From Herbaspirillum chlorophenolicum (GTDB taxonomy: Bacteria; Pseudomonadota; Gammaproteobacteria; Burkholderiales; Burkholderiaceae_D), in the NCBI RefSeq assembly GCF_001189955.1, contig NZ_LFLT01000043.1, positions 1-32,085 of the forward strand: a stretch of 32,085 nucleotides of DNA, read 5' to 3'. Below are positions 17,120-26,430 of the stretch, piece by piece. Below the pieces are notes generated by a model. That model had not been told where the DNA came from. It saw only the letters and a program-made list of their open reading frames with translations, and ran no database searches. The number at the start of each line of letters is the position of its first letter. The first letter of the stretch is position 1. The position numbers were made by a program, and so were the translations under genes.

Positions 17120-17515
17120 TTACTCGGCGGTCTGAACTTCTGCATCGTCGCTGACTTCCGGACGATCAACCAGTTCGACGAATGCCATCGGGGCGTTGTC
17201 GCCTTGACGGAAACCCATCTTCAGGATGCGCAGGTAGCCACCGTTACGGGTAGCGTAGCGCGGACCCAGTTCGGAGAACAGCTTGCCGACGATTTCGCGG
17301 TCGCGCAGGCGGTTAAATGCCAGGCGCTTGTTGGCCAGGGTGTCGGTCTTGCCCAGGGTCAGGATCGGCTCGACAACGCGGCGCAGTTCCTTGGCCTTCG
17401 GCAGGGTGGTCTTGATGGCTTCGTGGCGCAGCAGCGAAACGGTCATGTTGCGCAGCATTGCCAGACGGTGGGACGAAGTACGGTTCAGTTTACGGAGACC
17501 GTGACGGTGACGCAT
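17120..17515 (-). CDS. rplQ: 50S ribosomal protein L17
   Basis: 131 residues, a few longer than the E. coli protein. The N-terminus [17 protein letters not shown] and the block [20 protein letters not shown] are the L17 signature. The acidic tail ([13 protein letters not shown]) is lineage-specific. L17 binds 23S rRNA near the exit tunnel. It is the last gene of the alpha operon. ATG at 17515 has AAGGA upstream. It is separated from rpoA by 169 nt containing a strong hairpin, so its level may be set apart from rpoA. Confidence 0.98.
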   Translation of the reverse strand: MRHRHGLRKLNRTSSHRLAMLRNMTVSLLRHEAIKTTLPKAKELRRVVEPILTLGKTDTLANKRLAFNRLRDREIVGKLFSELGPRYATRNGGYLRILKMGFRQGDNAPMAFVELVDRPEVSDDAEVQTAE

Positions 17516-17638
17516 GATGATTTCCTTTCAGATAACAGTTTTGATCCAGTTCTTCTATCGGCAAAGCCAGCTTGGCTGACCCGCTCGCGGACCGGTAAAT
17601 GACGAAAAATGAACAACAGGTACAGCTTTATTGCTTGC

Positions 17639-17678
17639 CGCTACAGCCGGCTGGCATATTTACCAGCCGGCTGTAGCG
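17639..17678 (-). repeat. 16-bp perfect inverted repeat between rpoA and rplQ
   Basis: CGCTACAGCCGGCTGG (17639-17654), an 8-nt loop and CCAGCCGGCTGTAGCG (17663-17678). It begins 6 nt after the rpoA stop codon. No T run follows on the minus strand, so it is not a standard intrinsic terminator. An RNA 3'-end-protecting or processing hairpin that lowers rplQ output is plausible. Confidence 0.85.
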
Positions 17679-17684
17679 CCAACA

Positions 17685-18662
17685 TTACTTCTCCAGGCCA
17701 GCAGGCGGCCAGTTTTCCAGCTTCATGCCCAGGGTCAGGCCACGCGAAGCCAGGACTTCCTTGATTTCGTTCAGCGACTTGCGGCCCAGGTTCGGGGTCT
17801 TCAGCAATTCGTTTTCGCTGCGCTGGATCAGGTCGCCGATGTAGTAGATGTTCTCGGCCTTCAGGCAGTTTGCCGAACGGACGGTCAGTTCCAGGTCGTC
17901 GACCGGGCGCAACAGGATCGGATCGACTTGCGGTGCACGCGACGGCGCTTCGGCAGTCGCTTCGGTGCCTTCCAGGGCAGCGAACACGTTCAGCTGGTCG
18001 ACCAGCACGCGGGCCGATTGGCGGATCGCTTCTTCCGGAGTGATGACGCCGTTGGTCTCGATGTTCATGACCAGCTTGTCCAGGTCGGTACGCTGTTCCA
18101 CACGCGCCGATTCGACGGCGTAGGAAACGCGGCGCACGGGAGAGAACGATGCGTCCAGGATGATGCGGCCGATAGTCTTGTTGGTGTCTTCCGACAGGCG
18201 ACGGACGTTACCCGGCACGTAGCCACGGCCCTTTTCGACCTTGATCTGCATGTCCAGCTTGCCGCCGGCAGTCAGGTTGGCGATCACGTGATCCGGATTG
18301 ATCAGCTCGACATCGTGCGGCAGATCGATATCCGATGCCAGCACTACGCCTTCGCCTTCCTTCTTCAGGGTCAGGGTGACTTCGTCACGGTTATGCAGCT
18401 TGAAAACCACGCCCTTCAGGTTCAGCAAGATGTCGACCACGTCTTCTTGCACGCCGTCCAACGAGGAATACTCGTGCACAACGCCAGCGATGGTGACTTC
18501 GGTCGGAGCGTAACCGGTCATGGTCGACAGCAGCACGCGGCGCAGCGCGTTGCCCAGGGTGTGACCGTAACCGCGCTCAAACGGCTCCATCACGACCTTG
18601 GCGTGACCGGGAGCGATTGCTTCAACTTCGATGATGCGGGGCTTCAACAAACTGTTTTGCAT
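17685..18662 (-). CDS. rpoA: DNA-directed RNA polymerase subunit alpha
   Basis: 325 residues. The N-terminal assembly domain (about 1-235) contains [21 protein letters not shown] linker of about 15 residues is followed by the C-terminal DNA- and activator-binding domain (about 250-325) with [19 protein letters not shown] and the helix-hairpin-helix stretch [18 protein letters not shown] at 18662 with AAGGA upstream. It lies in the alpha operon between rpsD and rplQ. The 105-nt gap before it contains a terminator-like hairpin, suggesting rpoA expression can be uncoupled from the ribosomal genes. Confidence 0.99.
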   Translation of the reverse strand: MQNSLLKPRIIEVEAIAPGHAKVVMEPFERGYGHTLGNALRRVLLSTMTGYAPTEVTIAGVVHEYSSLDGVQEDVVDILLNLKGVVFKLHNRDEVTLTLKKEGEGVVLASDIDLPHDVELINPDHVIANLTAGGKLDMQIKVEKGRGYVPGNVRRLSEDTNKTIGRIILDASFSPVRRVSYAVESARVEQRTDLDKLVMNIETNGVITPEEAIRQSARVLVDQLNVFAALEGTEATAEAPSRAPQVDPILLRPVDDLELTVRSANCLKAENIYYIGDLIQRSENELLKTPNLGRKSLNEIKEVLASRGLTLGMKLENWPPAGLEK

Positions 18663-18720
18663 GAAATGTCCTTTTCAATACCCTCGGCTCGTTACGCCGA
18701 TAAGGCTGATGGCAGTTCGG

Positions 18721-18745
18721 AAAAATGCCCACCTGATGGTGGGCA
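18721..18745 (-). terminator. Terminator-like hairpin between rpsD and rpoA
   Basis: TGCCCACC (18726-18733), loop TGAT and GGTGGGCA (18738-18745). The five A at 18721-18725 become a T run after the stem on the minus strand. It has the form of an intrinsic terminator inside an operon, so it probably acts partially as an attenuator. Confidence 0.7.
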
Positions 18746-18767
18746 CGGAGATACTAAATGCTACGGA

Positions 18768-19391
18768 TTAACGCGAATACAATTCGACGATCAGCGATTC
18801 GTTGACGTCATTGGCGATTTCGGTACGATCCGGCGACGACTTGAAGGTCGCTTCCAGCTTCTTGGCATCGACGGAAACCCACGATGGGAAACCGGATTGC
18901 TCAGCCAGCGACAGGGCTTCAGCGATACGCACTTGCTTCTTGGCCTTTTCGCGGATGGCGACGACGTCACCGGCCTTGACCGAATAGGAAGCGATGTTGA
19001 CGACGATACCGTTGACGGTCAGCGCCTTGTGCGAAACCAGCTGACGCGCTTCAGCGCGGGTCGAGCCGAAGCCCATGCGGTAGACGACGTTGTCCAGGCG
19101 CGATTCCAGCAGCTTCAGCAGGTTTTCGCCGGTGTTGCCCTTGCGGCGGTCGGCTTCAGCGAAGTAGCGGCGGAACTGACGCTCGAGGACGCCGTACATG
19201 CGCTTGACCTTCTGCTTTTCACGCAGCTGGTTGCCGTAGTCGGAAGTGCGGGCGCCCGAAGTGCGGCCATGCTGGCCTGGCTTGGAATCCAGCTTGCACT
19301 TGGAATCCAGCGAGCGGCGAGCGCTCTTCAGGAACAGGTCGGTGCCTTCGCGGCGGGAGAGTTTTGCTTTTGGTCCGATATAACGTGCCAC
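18768..19391 (-). CDS. rpsD: 30S ribosomal protein S4
   Basis: 207 residues. S4 starts 30S assembly on 16S rRNA and in E. coli represses the alpha operon. The N-terminus [20 protein letters not shown] and the S4 RNA-binding domain (about 97-160, [20 protein letters not shown]) are clear. There is only one cysteine in the N-terminal region, so this is the zinc-free form. It starts at GTG 19391, with AAGGAAA upstream. The 185-nt gap to rpsK carries two stem-loops, one of which looks like a terminator. Confidence 0.98.
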   Translation of the reverse strand: MARYIGPKAKLSRREGTDLFLKSARRSLDSKCKLDSKPGQHGRTSGARTSDYGNQLREKQKVKRMYGVLERQFRRYFAEADRRKGNTGENLLKLLESRLDNVVYRMGFGSTRAEARQLVSHKALTVNGIVVNIASYSVKAGDVVAIREKAKKQVRIAEALSLAEQSGFPSWVSVDAKKLEATFKSSPDRTEIANDVNESLIVELYSR

Positions 19392-19434
19392 AGTATTTCC
19401 TTTATTGAATGACGTCCCGTACAGCCGGACGCTA

Positions 19435-19471
19435 GTCTGATCTGCATACGCAAAAATGCGCAGGATCAGAC
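19435..19471 (-). repeat. Compound stem-loop in the rpsD leader
   Basis: GTCTGATC (19435-19442) pairs with GATCAGAC (19464-19471), and short inner complementarities (TGC/GCA, CGCA/TGCG) extend the stem. It lies 44 nt before the rpsD start codon and just after the rpsK terminator-like hairpin in transcription order. It could be an S4 regulatory target, but this is inference. Confidence 0.5.
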
Positions 19472-19484
19472 AGTGGTCTTAAGA

Positions 19485-19512
19485 ACAAAACCCGCCAAGG
19501 TCATTGGCGGGT
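19485..19512 (-). terminator. Terminator-like hairpin after rpsK
   Basis: ACCCGCCAA (19490-19498), loop GGTCA and TTGGCGGGT (19504-19512). Read on the minus strand the stem is followed by TTTTGTTCTT. It is a strong candidate for an intrinsic terminator, placed inside the alpha operon between rpsK and rpsD. Confidence 0.7.
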
Positions 19513-19576
19513 GGTTTCCGGCGTTTTGCGGTGGCTTTTGGGCCGAATCCCGCAAAGCGCAAGATTATACTACAAA

Positions 19577-19981
19577 TTAGATGCGACGGCGCTTCGGCGG
19601 ACGGCAGCCGTTGTGCGGAACCGGAGTCACGTCCTGGATCTGGGTGATCTTGATGCCCAGGTTGTTCAAGGCGCGCACGGCGGATTCACGGCCAGGGCCC
19701 GGGCCCTTGATACGCACTTCCAGGTTCTTGATACCGCATTCGATCGCAACCTTGCCGGCTGTTTCAGCAGCGACCTGAGCAGCGAACGGAGTCGATTTAC
19801 GCGAACCCTTGAAGCCAGCACCACCCGAAGTTGCCCACGACAAGGCATTGCCTTGACGATCGGTGATCGTGATGATGGTGTTGTTGAACGAAGCGTGAAC
19901 GTGTGCGATACCTTCAGCAACGTTCTTCTTTACTTTCTTACGAACACGCGATGCTGCTGCGTTGTTAGGGGACTTTGCCAT
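19577..19981 (-). CDS. rpsK: 30S ribosomal protein S11
   Basis: 134 residues, slightly longer than the E. coli protein because of the N-terminal lysine-rich tail. The core [20 protein letters not shown] and the C-terminal [17 protein letters not shown] are diagnostic. S11 forms part of the 30S platform and the mRNA exit site. ATG at 19981. It is 43 nt after rpsM and 185 nt before rpsD, with a terminator-like hairpin in the latter gap. Confidence 0.98.
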   Translation of the reverse strand: MAKSPNNAAASRVRKKVKKNVAEGIAHVHASFNNTIITITDRQGNALSWATSGGAGFKGSRKSTPFAAQVAAETAGKVAIECGIKNLEVRIKGPGPGRESAVRALNNLGIKITQIQDVTPVPHNGCRPPKRRRI

Positions 19982-20024
19982 AATGATTTCCTTGAATCCG
20001 ACCAGTGACTAGCGCCTGCCGGGA

Positions 20025-20390
20025 TTATTTCTTCAGCGATTGAGCGGCCTTGCGCGGACCCTTGCGAGTACGGGCATTGGTACGGGTACGTTGGCCACGC
20101 ACCGGCAGACCACGACGGTGACGCAGACCGCGGTAGCAGCCCAGGTCCATCAAACGCTTGATGTTCATGGACAACTCACGGCGCAGATCGCCTTCCACGA
20201 CGAACTTGGCGATTTCATCACGCAGCTTTTCCAGCTCGTTATCGTCCAGGTCCTTGACCTTCTTGTTGGTCGGAACGCCGGTTGCGACACAGATGTCTTC
20301 TGCGCGCGGACGGCCAATACCATAGATGGCGGTCAAGCCGATCACGGTGTGCTGATGGTTGGGGATGTTGACCCCTGCAATACGTGCCAT
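20025..20390 (-). CDS. rpsM: 30S ribosomal protein S13
   Basis: 121 residues. [20 protein letters not shown] at the start and the basic tail [20 protein letters not shown] are S13 hallmarks. It sits in the 30S head and contacts the 50S subunit and P-site tRNA through its tail. ATG at 20390, 28 nt after rpmJ. It is the first gene of the alpha operon in the E. coli sense. No separate promoter is evident here. Confidence 0.98.
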   Translation of the reverse strand: MARIAGVNIPNHQHTVIGLTAIYGIGRPRAEDICVATGVPTNKKVKDLDDNELEKLRDEIAKFVVEGDLRRELSMNIKRLMDLGCYRGLRHRRGLPVRGQRTRTNARTRKGPRKAAQSLKK

Positions 20391-20418
20391 GCGTTATTCC
20401 TCGATCAATAACGTTAAG

Positions 20419-20532
20419 TTAACCTTGGCGCTGCTTGTGACGCGGTTCGGTGCAGATCACACGAACGACGCCATTGCGCTTGATAATTTTGCAGTTGCGG
20501 CAGATCCGCTTGACTGATGCGAGCACTTTCAT
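20419..20532 (-). CDS. rpmJ: 50S ribosomal protein L36
   Basis: Only 37 residues, opening [19 protein letters not shown] and ending RHKQRQG. The zinc ligands C11, C14, C27 and H32 are all present, so this is the zinc-ribbon (C+) form. It lies between infA and rpsM with gaps of 39 and 28 nt, the standard position in the spc-alpha junction. ATG at 20532. Confidence 0.97.
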   Translation of the reverse strand: MKVLASVKRICRNCKIIKRNGVVRVICTEPRHKQRQG

Positions 20533-20571
20533 TGTGGCCCTCTTTCTTTCAATACTAGGTTCGATTCACTG

Positions 20572-20790
20572 TTACTTGGTACGGAACACGATACGTGCCC
20601 GGCTCAAATCGTAAGGCGTCAGTTCCACCGTTACCTTATCGCCTGGCAAGATGCGGATATAGTTCATTCGCATCTTCCCGGAAATATGGCCGAGTACAAC
20701 ATGCCCGTTTTCCAACTTAACTCTGAATGTCGCGTTAGGGAGATTTTCCAGAATCTCGCCTTGCATCTGAATAACATCGTCTTTTGCCAT
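20572..20790 (-). CDS. infA: Translation initiation factor IF-1
   Basis: 72 residues, one OB-fold (S1-like) domain: [39 protein letters not shown], and a C-terminus at IVFRTK. IF-1 occupies the 30S A site during initiation. ATG at 20790. It lies between secY and rpmJ, where beta- and many gram-positive genomes keep infA but E. coli does not. Betaproteobacteria often have a second infA elsewhere; this window cannot show that. Confidence 0.98.
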   Translation of the reverse strand: MAKDDVIQMQGEILENLPNATFRVKLENGHVVLGHISGKMRMNYIRILPGDKVTVELTPYDLSRARIVFRTK

Positions 20791-20821
20791 TCCCGTCTTC
20801 TTCCATTGGAACCGGGTCCGC

Positions 20822-22153
20822 TTAACGCGGGGTCATACCGCCTTTGAAATTAGCCTTGCGGAGCAACGACTCATACTGCTGCGACATTACATAATTTTGC
20901 ACTTGGGCCATGAAGTCCATGGTCACGACCACGATAATCAGCAGCGATGTGCCACCAAAGTAGAACGGTACTTTCCAGCGGGCGATCAGGAACTCAGGCA
21001 ACAGGCAGACCAGTGTGATATAGACCGCACCAGCCAGTGTCAGACGCATCAGGATCTTGTCGATGTAACGCGCTGTCTGGTCACCCGGACGAATACCCGG
21101 AACAAATGCACCACTCTTCTTCAGGTTATCTGCAGTTTCCTTGCTGTTGAACACCAGCGCTGTATAGAAAAAGCAGAAGAACACAATTGCAACTGCATAC
21201 AACAATGCGTGGATCGGTTCACCTGGCGCCATCGATGCCGCCAAATCCTTCAGGAAACGAATGAAGGGATTGGTCGTGTCACCCGACGTAAACCAGCTGG
21301 TGATCGTCGCCGGGAACAGGATGATCGACGATGCGAAGATCGGTGGAATCACGCCTGCCATGTTCAGCTTCAGCGGCAAATGGCTGCTTTGGCCGCCGTA
21401 GATCTTGTTGCCGACCTGACGCTTGGCATAGTTCACCAGGATCTTGCGCTGGCCGCGTTCAATGAACACCACCAGGAAGGTCACCAGCGCCACGATCACG
21501 CAAATCAGGATCGCCGACAAAGCGCTCATCGAACCTGTACGCACCAGCTCGAACAAACCACCCAGAGCATTCGGCAAACCAGCCGCGATACCAGCGAAGA
21601 TGATGATCGAGATGCCGTTGCCCAGACCACGTTCGGTAATCTGCTCACCCAGCCACATCAGGAACATCGTGCCGGTAATCAGCGTCACCACGGTAGTCAG
21701 GCGGAACGCCAGACCCGGATCCAGCACCAGGCCGGCTTGCGACTCCAGTGCCACGGCAATACCCAGCGCCTGGAACGTCGCCAGCACCAGGGTGCCGTAA
21801 CGCGTGTACTGCGTGATCTTGCGACGACCGGCTTCACCCTCTTTCTTCAACGCCTCCAGCTGCGGCGAAACCACCGACAGCAGCTGCATGATGATCGATG
21901 CCGAAATGTACGGCATGATCCCCAGTGCGAAGATCGTGAAACGCGACAGAGCACCACCGGAGAACATGTTGAACATGCCCAGGATGCCGCCCTGGTTCTG
22001 CTTGAACAATTGAGCCAGCTGCGTCGGATCGATACCCGGAACCGGGATATGCGCACCGATGCGATAGACGATCAACGCTCCCAGCAGGAACCACAAACGG
22101 CCCCACGGGAAGCCTTTGGCGGCGCCTTTCGCTATTTGAGGAGTAGTTGCCAA
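20822..22153 (-). CDS. secY: Protein translocase subunit SecY
   Basis: 443 residues, the ten-segment channel of the Sec translocon in the inner membrane. Segment 1 is [20 protein letters not shown] (about 21-40). The plug/segment 2 region follows with [20 protein letters not shown]. The C-terminal loop with [15 protein letters not shown] is also typical. The first codon is TTG at 22153, supported by GGAG 6 nt upstream; no ATG matches the family N-terminus MATTPQ. It is 19 nt after rplO and 31 nt before infA. Confidence 0.98.
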   Translation of the reverse strand: MATTPQIAKGAAKGFPWGRLWFLLGALIVYRIGAHIPVPGIDPTQLAQLFKQNQGGILGMFNMFSGGALSRFTIFALGIMPYISASIIMQLLSVVSPQLEALKKEGEAGRRKITQYTRYGTLVLATFQALGIAVALESQAGLVLDPGLAFRLTTVVTLITGTMFLMWLGEQITERGLGNGISIIIFAGIAAGLPNALGGLFELVRTGSMSALSAILICVIVALVTFLVVFIERGQRKILVNYAKRQVGNKIYGGQSSHLPLKLNMAGVIPPIFASSIILFPATITSWFTSGDTTNPFIRFLKDLAASMAPGEPIHALLYAVAIVFFCFFYTALVFNSKETADNLKKSGAFVPGIRPGDQTARYIDKILMRLTLAGAVYITLVCLLPEFLIARWKVPFYFGGTSLLIIVVVTMDFMAQVQNYVMSQQYESLLRKANFKGGMTPR

Positions 22154-22172
22154 TTAATGCTCCGAACCCGGA

Positions 22173-22607
22173 TCACTCGCCAACAGAACCGCCAGCGGCT
22201 TCAATTGCAGCCTTGGCACCCTTGGTAGCGATCAGGCCCTTGACGGTTACCTTCTTGGTCAATTCGCCAGCCTTGATGATACGCACGACACGAGCCAGTT
22301 CCGACACGAGGCCGGCTTGCTTCAGTGCCAGCACATCGATCTCGGCGACGGGCAGCTTTTCCAGGTCCGACAGGCGCACTTCAGCCTTGTACGGCGTTGC
22401 CAGCGACTTGAAACCGCGCTTGGGCAAACGACGTTGCAGAGGCATCTGGCCGCCTTCGAAACCGACCTTGTGGAAACCGCCCGAACGCGATTTCTGACCC
22501 TTGTGGCCGCGGCCGGCAGTCTTGCCCAGCCCCGAGCCGATACCACGACCGACGCGACGCTTGGCGTGCTTGGCGCCATCAGCTGGTTGGATAGTGTTTA
22601 ATTGCAT
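22173..22607 (-). CDS. rplO: 50S ribosomal protein L15
   Basis: 144 residues from ATG 22607. The frame extends six codons upstream, but [20 protein letters not shown] is the family start. The glycine-rich RNA-binding segment [20 protein letters not shown] (about 20-39) is characteristic. L15 acts late in 50S assembly. In the spc operon between rpmD (26-nt gap) and secY (19-nt gap). Confidence 0.98.
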   Translation of the reverse strand: MQLNTIQPADGAKHAKRRVGRGIGSGLGKTAGRGHKGQKSRSGGFHKVGFEGGQMPLQRRLPKRGFKSLATPYKAEVRLSDLEKLPVAEIDVLALKQAGLVSELARVVRIIKAGELTKKVTVKGLIATKGAKAAIEAAGGSVGE

Positions 22608-22633
22608 GATTCGCTCCGTTCGCAAGCTGACGC

Positions 22634-22813
22634 TTACGACACCACTTTCACAAGATAGGACACTTTGTTGATCATGCCGCGCACCGATGGGGTGTCTTCC
22701 AGCTCGGCAACCGAGTTGACGCGACGCAGACCCAGACCGCGCACGGTTGCGCGGTGATCCTGACGAGTACCGATCAGACCCTTGACCAGCTTGACTTTGA
22801 TTGTGTTAGCCAT
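22634..22813 (-). CDS. rpmD: 50S ribosomal protein L30
   Basis: 59 residues from ATG 22813 ([16 protein letters not shown]). The upstream 18 codons of open frame overlap the end of rpsE and do not belong to the family. [20 protein letters not shown] is the conserved core. It lies 10 nt after rpsE, close enough for translational coupling. Confidence 0.97.
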   Translation of the reverse strand: MANTIKVKLVKGLIGTRQDHRATVRGLGLRRVNSVAELEDTPSVRGMINKVSYLVKVVS

Positions 22814-22823
22814 CTGAATCACC

Positions 22824-23342
22824 TTAGCCCAGGATTTCTTCGACCGACTTGCCGCGCTTGGCAGCAACTTCAGCCGGAGTGTTCATCTTCGACAGACCGT
22901 CGAGGGTAGCACGGACCATGTTGTAGGGGTTGGTCGAACCAGTCGACTTGGCCACCACGTTGGTCACGCCCATCACTTCGAAGATCGCGCGCATCGGGCC
23001 GCCGGCGATAACGCCGGTACCGTCCTTGGCAGGCGACATCAGAACCGACGAGGCGCCATGCTTGCCGACAACGGTGTGATGCAGGGTACCGTTCTTCAAG
23101 GTGACCTTGATCATCTTGCGGCGTGCTTCTTCCATTGCCTTCTGCACGGCAACAGGCACTTCCTTCGACTTGCCCTTGCCCATGCCGATACGGCCATCGC
23201 CGTCACCAACCACTGCCAGTGCAGCGAAACCCATGATACGGCCGCCCTTCACCACCTTGGTGACGCGATTGACCGCGATCATCTTTTCGCGCATGCCGTC
23301 ATCAGGCTTGTCGCTTTGCGTTTTCGATTGCATTTTTGCCAT
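22824..23342 (-). CDS. rpsE: 30S ribosomal protein S5
   Basis: 172 residues. The double-stranded RNA-binding-like N-terminal domain has [20 protein letters not shown], the site of spectinomycin- and fidelity-related residues. [20 protein letters not shown] follows. The C-terminal fold ends [11 protein letters not shown]. An N-terminal extension of about 15 residues ([16 protein letters not shown]) precedes the core. ATG at 23342, 11 nt after rplR. Confidence 0.98.
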   Translation of the reverse strand: MAKMQSKTQSDKPDDGMREKMIAVNRVTKVVKGGRIMGFAALAVVGDGDGRIGMGKGKSKEVPVAVQKAMEEARRKMIKVTLKNGTLHHTVVGKHGASSVLMSPAKDGTGVIAGGPMRAIFEVMGVTNVVAKSTGSTNPYNMVRATLDGLSKMNTPAEVAAKRGKSVEEILG

Positions 23343-23353
23343 GATGATTATCC

Positions 23354-23716
23354 TTAGAACTTCAGGCCGGCTTCACGCGCAGCTTCAGCCAGCGCTTTGA
23401 CGCGACCGTGATAACGGAAACCCGAACGGTCGAATGCGACTTCAGTCACACCAGCCTTCAGGGCCTTTTCCGCAACGCGCTTGCCGATCAGTGCGGCAGC
23501 AGCGGCGTTGCCGCCCTTGCCCGACTGGCCAGCCAGCTGGGCGCGGACTTCCGCTTCCAGGGTCGAAGCCGACGCCAGCACGTTTGCATCAGGGCCGATG
23601 ACGCTGGCGTAGATGTGCGTGTTGGTACGGTGCACGGCCAGGCGATTGACCTTCAGTTCTGCGATCTTGGCGCGAGTTTGCGTCGCACGGCGCAGACGAG
23701 ATTGTTTCTTATCCAT
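23354..23716 (-). CDS. rplR: 50S ribosomal protein L18
   Basis: 120 residues. Three in-frame start codons are stacked (TTG 23722, ATG 23719, ATG 23716). AGGGG lies 6 nt before the last one, and [18 protein letters not shown] is the usual N-terminus, so 23716 is chosen. L18 carries 5S rRNA into the 50S subunit; the C-terminal [20 protein letters not shown] is conserved. It is 12 nt after rplF. Confidence 0.97.
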   Translation of the reverse strand: MDKKQSRLRRATQTRAKIAELKVNRLAVHRTNTHIYASVIGPDANVLASASTLEAEVRAQLAGQSGKGGNAAAAALIGKRVAEKALKAGVTEVAFDRSGFRYHGRVKALAEAAREAGLKF

Positions 23717-23728
23717 CATCAACCCCTA

Positions 23729-24262
23729 TTACTTCTTCTTGGTTTCTTTGAGAGTCACCACTTCGTCAGCGTAGCGAACACCCTTGCCCTTATAGGGCTC
23801 AGGTTCGCGGTACGCGCGAATTTCTGCGGCGACCTGGCCAACCACTTGACGATCGATACCCTTGATCAGGATTTCGGTCTGGGTCGGGGTCTCAACCTTG
23901 ATACCTGCTGGCATCTGGTGAACGATGGGGTGCGAGAAGCCCAGCGACAGGTTCAGCTTGTCGCCTTGTGCTTGAGCACGGAAACCCACGCCAACCAGGT
24001 TCAGCTTCTTTTCGAAGCCCTTGGTGACGCCGTTGACCATGTTGTTGACCAGAGCACGCAGGGTGCCCGACATCGCATTCGCTTCACGGCTGTCATCAGC
24101 CACTTCGAAACTCAGCGAGCCATTGTTGTTTGCCACCTTGACCTTGTTGGTCAGCGGCTGCGTCAACGAGCCCAGCGGGCCCTTGACGGTGATATGCGCT
24201 GCAGTGATGGTCGCTTCCGCGCCACTCGGCAGTGCAACAGGCATTTTACCTACACGAGACAT
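23729..24262 (-). CDS. rplF: 50S ribosomal protein L6
   Basis: 177 residues, two repeated alpha/beta domains typical of L6. The N-terminus is [16 protein letters not shown] and the conserved C-terminal block is [15 protein letters not shown]. It binds 23S rRNA near the GTPase-factor site. ATG at 24262, 10 nt after rpsH. Confidence 0.98.
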   Translation of the reverse strand: MSRVGKMPVALPSGAEATITAAHITVKGPLGSLTQPLTNKVKVANNNGSLSFEVADDSREANAMSGTLRALVNNMVNGVTKGFEKKLNLVGVGFRAQAQGDKLNLSLGFSHPIVHQMPAGIKVETPTQTEILIKGIDRQVVGQVAAEIRAYREPEPYKGKGVRYADEVVTLKETKKK

Positions 24263-24272
24263 CTTGCACTCC

Positions 24273-24668
24273 TTAGGCCACGTAGCAAATCACTTCGCCA
24301 CCGACACCGGTTGCGCGTGCTTTGCGGTCAGTCATCACGCCGCGCGGGGTGGACACAATCGCCACGCCCAAGCCGTTCATGACGTTCGGGATATCATCCT
24401 TGCCCTTGTAGATGCGCAGACCCGGACGGGACACGCGCTCCAGGCGCTCGATGACCGGACGGCCAGCGTAATACTTCAAACCGATTTTCAATTCAGCCTT
24501 GCCTTCAGCGGCAACAACGGCGAAATCTTCGATATAACCCTCGTCCTTCAGGACGTTGGCAATGGCGATCTTCACTTTGGAAGACGGCATGACGACGGTA
24601 GTCTTGTTCACACCTTGCGCATTGCGGATACGGGTCAGCATATCGGCGATAGGATCGCTCATACTCAT
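24273..24668 (-). CDS. rpsH: 30S ribosomal protein S8
   Basis: 131 residues from ATG 24668, which has AGGAGA 7 nt upstream; a second ATG two codons later is too far from it. [18 protein letters not shown] is the beta-type start. The C-terminal [20 protein letters not shown] is the rRNA-binding signature. S8 organises the central 16S domain and in E. coli represses the spc operon by binding its mRNA near rplE. 14 nt after rpsN. Confidence 0.98.
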   Translation of the reverse strand: MSMSDPIADMLTRIRNAQGVNKTTVVMPSSKVKIAIANVLKDEGYIEDFAVVAAEGKAELKIGLKYYAGRPVIERLERVSRPGLRIYKGKDDIPNVMNGLGVAIVSTPRGVMTDRKARATGVGGEVICYVA

Positions 24669-24682
24669 TGCTTCTTCTCCTA

Positions 24683-24988
24683 TTACCAGCTAGCTTTGGT
24701 CAAACCCGGGATTTCGCCGCGCATGGCGATTTCACGGACCTTGATACGGCCCAATCCGAACTTGCGGAAAGTACCACGGGGACGGCCTGTCAGTGCGCAA
24801 CGATTGCGCTGACGAGTCGGAGCCGAATTACGCGGCAACGCCTGCAGCTTCAGGCGAGCTTCGTAACGCTCTTCTTCCGACTTCGATTGGTCGTCGATAA
24901 CGGCCTTCAACTCGGCGCGCTTGGCAGCATACTTCTTCACCAGTGCAGCGCGCTTTTGTTCACGGTTAATCAGTGCCAGTTTTGCCAT
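24683..24988 (-). CDS. rpsN: 30S ribosomal protein S14 (zinc-free type)
   Basis: 101 residues, the long form without the CxxC zinc ribbon. The only cysteine is in [12 protein letters not shown]. The C-terminal [20 protein letters not shown] and [11 protein letters not shown] are the family signature. It sits in the 30S head. ATG at 24988, only 7 nt after rplE. Confidence 0.98.
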   Translation of the reverse strand: MAKLALINREQKRAALVKKYAAKRAELKAVIDDQSKSEEERYEARLKLQALPRNSAPTRQRNRCALTGRPRGTFRKFGLGRIKVREIAMRGEIPGLTKASW

Positions 24989-24995
24989 GGCATCC

Positions 24996-25535
24996 TCAGT
25001 TTCTGAACGGGAATTTAAATGCGGCGAGGAGCGCTTTCGCTTCGTCGTCGGTCTTTGCAGTCGTGGTGATACTGATATTCATACCACGCAGCGCATCGAT
25101 CTTGTCGTACTCGATTTCGGGGAAAATGATCTGCTCTTTCACACCGATGTTGTAGTTGCCACGACCGTCGAACGCACGACCCGACACGCCACGGAAGTCA
25201 CGCACGCGCGGCAGGGCCACGGTAACCAGACGATCCAGGAATTCGTACATGCGCGCGCCACGCAGGGTCACCATACAACCGATCGGGTAACCTTCGCGGA
25301 TCTTGAAACCCGCAATCGCTTTACGCGCCTTGGTTACCACCGGCTTCTGGCCGGCGATCTTGGTCAGATCGCCCACTGCGTGCTCGATGATTTTCTTGTC
25401 CGCAACCGCTTCCGACAGACCCATGTTCAGGGTGATCTTCAGGATGCGCGGAACTTCCATTACCGACTTGTACGAATACTTCGTAGTCAGGTCAGCAACG
25501 ACTTTATCTTTATAGAACTGTTGAAGACGTGCCAT
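24996..25535 (-). CDS. rplE: 50S ribosomal protein L5
   Basis: 179 residues. L5 binds 5S rRNA and touches the P-site tRNA. Conserved blocks are [37 protein letters not shown], the loop [20 protein letters not shown] and the C-terminal [20 protein letters not shown] at 25535, 5 nt after rplX. The start region of rplE is where S8 represses the spc operon in E. coli; I did not test the fold here. Confidence 0.98.
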   Translation of the reverse strand: MARLQQFYKDKVVADLTTKYSYKSVMEVPRILKITLNMGLSEAVADKKIIEHAVGDLTKIAGQKPVVTKARKAIAGFKIREGYPIGCMVTLRGARMYEFLDRLVTVALPRVRDFRGVSGRAFDGRGNYNIGVKEQIIFPEIEYDKIDALRGMNISITTTAKTDDEAKALLAAFKFPFRN

Positions 25536-25540
25536 GATGA

Positions 25541-25855
25541 TTAAACCTTAACGACTTCGCCGCTCGACTTGTAGGCGCGGACTTTCTTGCCGTCCACTTC
25601 CTTGTAAGCCACACGATCTGCCTTGCCGCTAGCTGCGTTGAACAACGCAACGTTGGACACATGAATTGGCATCAGCTTATCGACGATGCCGCCAGTTGCA
25701 CCAGTCATCGGGTTCGGGCGAGTTGCCTTCTTAGCGACGTTGACGCCTTCCACAATGACGTAATCGGCGCTGACGCGAGCAGCCACGACACCGCGCTTGC
25801 CCTTGTCTTTGCCGGTCAACACGATGACTTCATCGTTTTTACGAATCTTTGTCAT
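25541..25855 (-). CDS. rplX: 50S ribosomal protein L24
   Basis: 104 residues from ATG 25855 ([20 protein letters not shown], a KOW motif). A GTG two codons earlier overlaps the ribosome site AGGAG and is rejected; AGGAG is 5 nt from the chosen ATG. L24 is an early 50S assembly initiator near the tunnel exit. 9 nt after rplN. Confidence 0.97.
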   Translation of the reverse strand: MTKIRKNDEVIVLTGKDKGKRGVVAARVSADYVIVEGVNVAKKATRPNPMTGATGGIVDKLMPIHVSNVALFNAASGKADRVAYKEVDGKKVRAYKSSGEVVKV

Positions 25856-25864
25856 GACCACTCC

Positions 25865-26233
25865 TTACAGAACTTCAGGCGCCAGGGAGACGATCTTCAT
25901 GAAGCGCTCTGTACGCAGCTCACGAGTCACCGGCCCAAAGATACGGGTGCCGATCGGCTCAAGCTTAGCGTTCAGCAGGACAGCTGCATTACCATCGAAC
26001 TTGACCAGAGAACCATCCTGACGGCGAACACCCTTTGCAGTGCGCACGACGACAGCGTTATAAATTTCACCTTTTTTGACGCGACCACGCGGAGCTGCGC
26101 TCTTAACAGTAACCTTGATCACGTCGCCAATGCCCGCATAGCGGCGCTTGGAACCACCCAAGACCTTGATGCACAGGACTTCGCGCGCACCAGTGTTGTC
26201 GGCCACTTCGAGCCGGCTTTCAGTTTGAATCAT
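25865..26233 (-). CDS. rplN: 50S ribosomal protein L14
   Basis: 122 residues, the standard length. [20 protein letters not shown] and the L14 signature [20 protein letters not shown] are present. It contacts 16S helix 14 and binds the silencing factor RsfS. ATG at 26233. It is the first gene of the spc operon and is preceded by a 197-nt gap with inverted repeats. Confidence 0.98.
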   Translation of the reverse strand: MIQTESRLEVADNTGAREVLCIKVLGGSKRRYAGIGDVIKVTVKSAAPRGRVKKGEIYNAVVVRTAKGVRRQDGSLVKFDGNAAVLLNAKLEPIGTRIFGPVTRELRTERFMKIVSLAPEVL

Positions 26234-26280
26234 GATATTTTCTTTCCCAACTTAATCCGCTTTGCACGATGCTGAAGCGG

Positions 26281-26407
26281 TCAGTCTTGGTCCTGTTAGC
26301 AAGCGAACTCGCTAGTTAGGGGACGAATTTAGCTACTTTTTTGGCTCTTCTTGCATGCAATGCACAACAAGAGGAGAGCTCGATATTATGGCAGCATAAT
26401 ATCGAGC
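26281..26407 (-). repeat. Inverted repeats at the S10/spc boundary
   Basis: Main element: GCTCGATATTATG (26378-26390), loop GCAG and CATAATATCGAGC (26395-26407), 13 perfect pairs and AT-rich, about 23 nt past rpsQ. The pyrimidine-rich sequence after it on the minus strand is a poor T run. CATAAT inside the repeat stands 17 nt from TTGCGC, so a promoter could be embedded here (weak -35). A second hairpin nearer rplN, around 26298-26315, has a UUCG loop (TAGCGAG-TTCG-CTTGCTA). Together they mark the boundary between the S10 and spc transcription units. Confidence 0.7.
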
Positions 26408-26430
26408 GCGCAAGGACTACTTAGTACTAC

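Noticed and set aside
20897..22228. Plus-strand open frame of 443 codons opposite secY
   Set aside because: It is antisense to secY and dominated by Arg/Gln/His, with no hydrophobic or domain structure. It is a codon-bias shadow.
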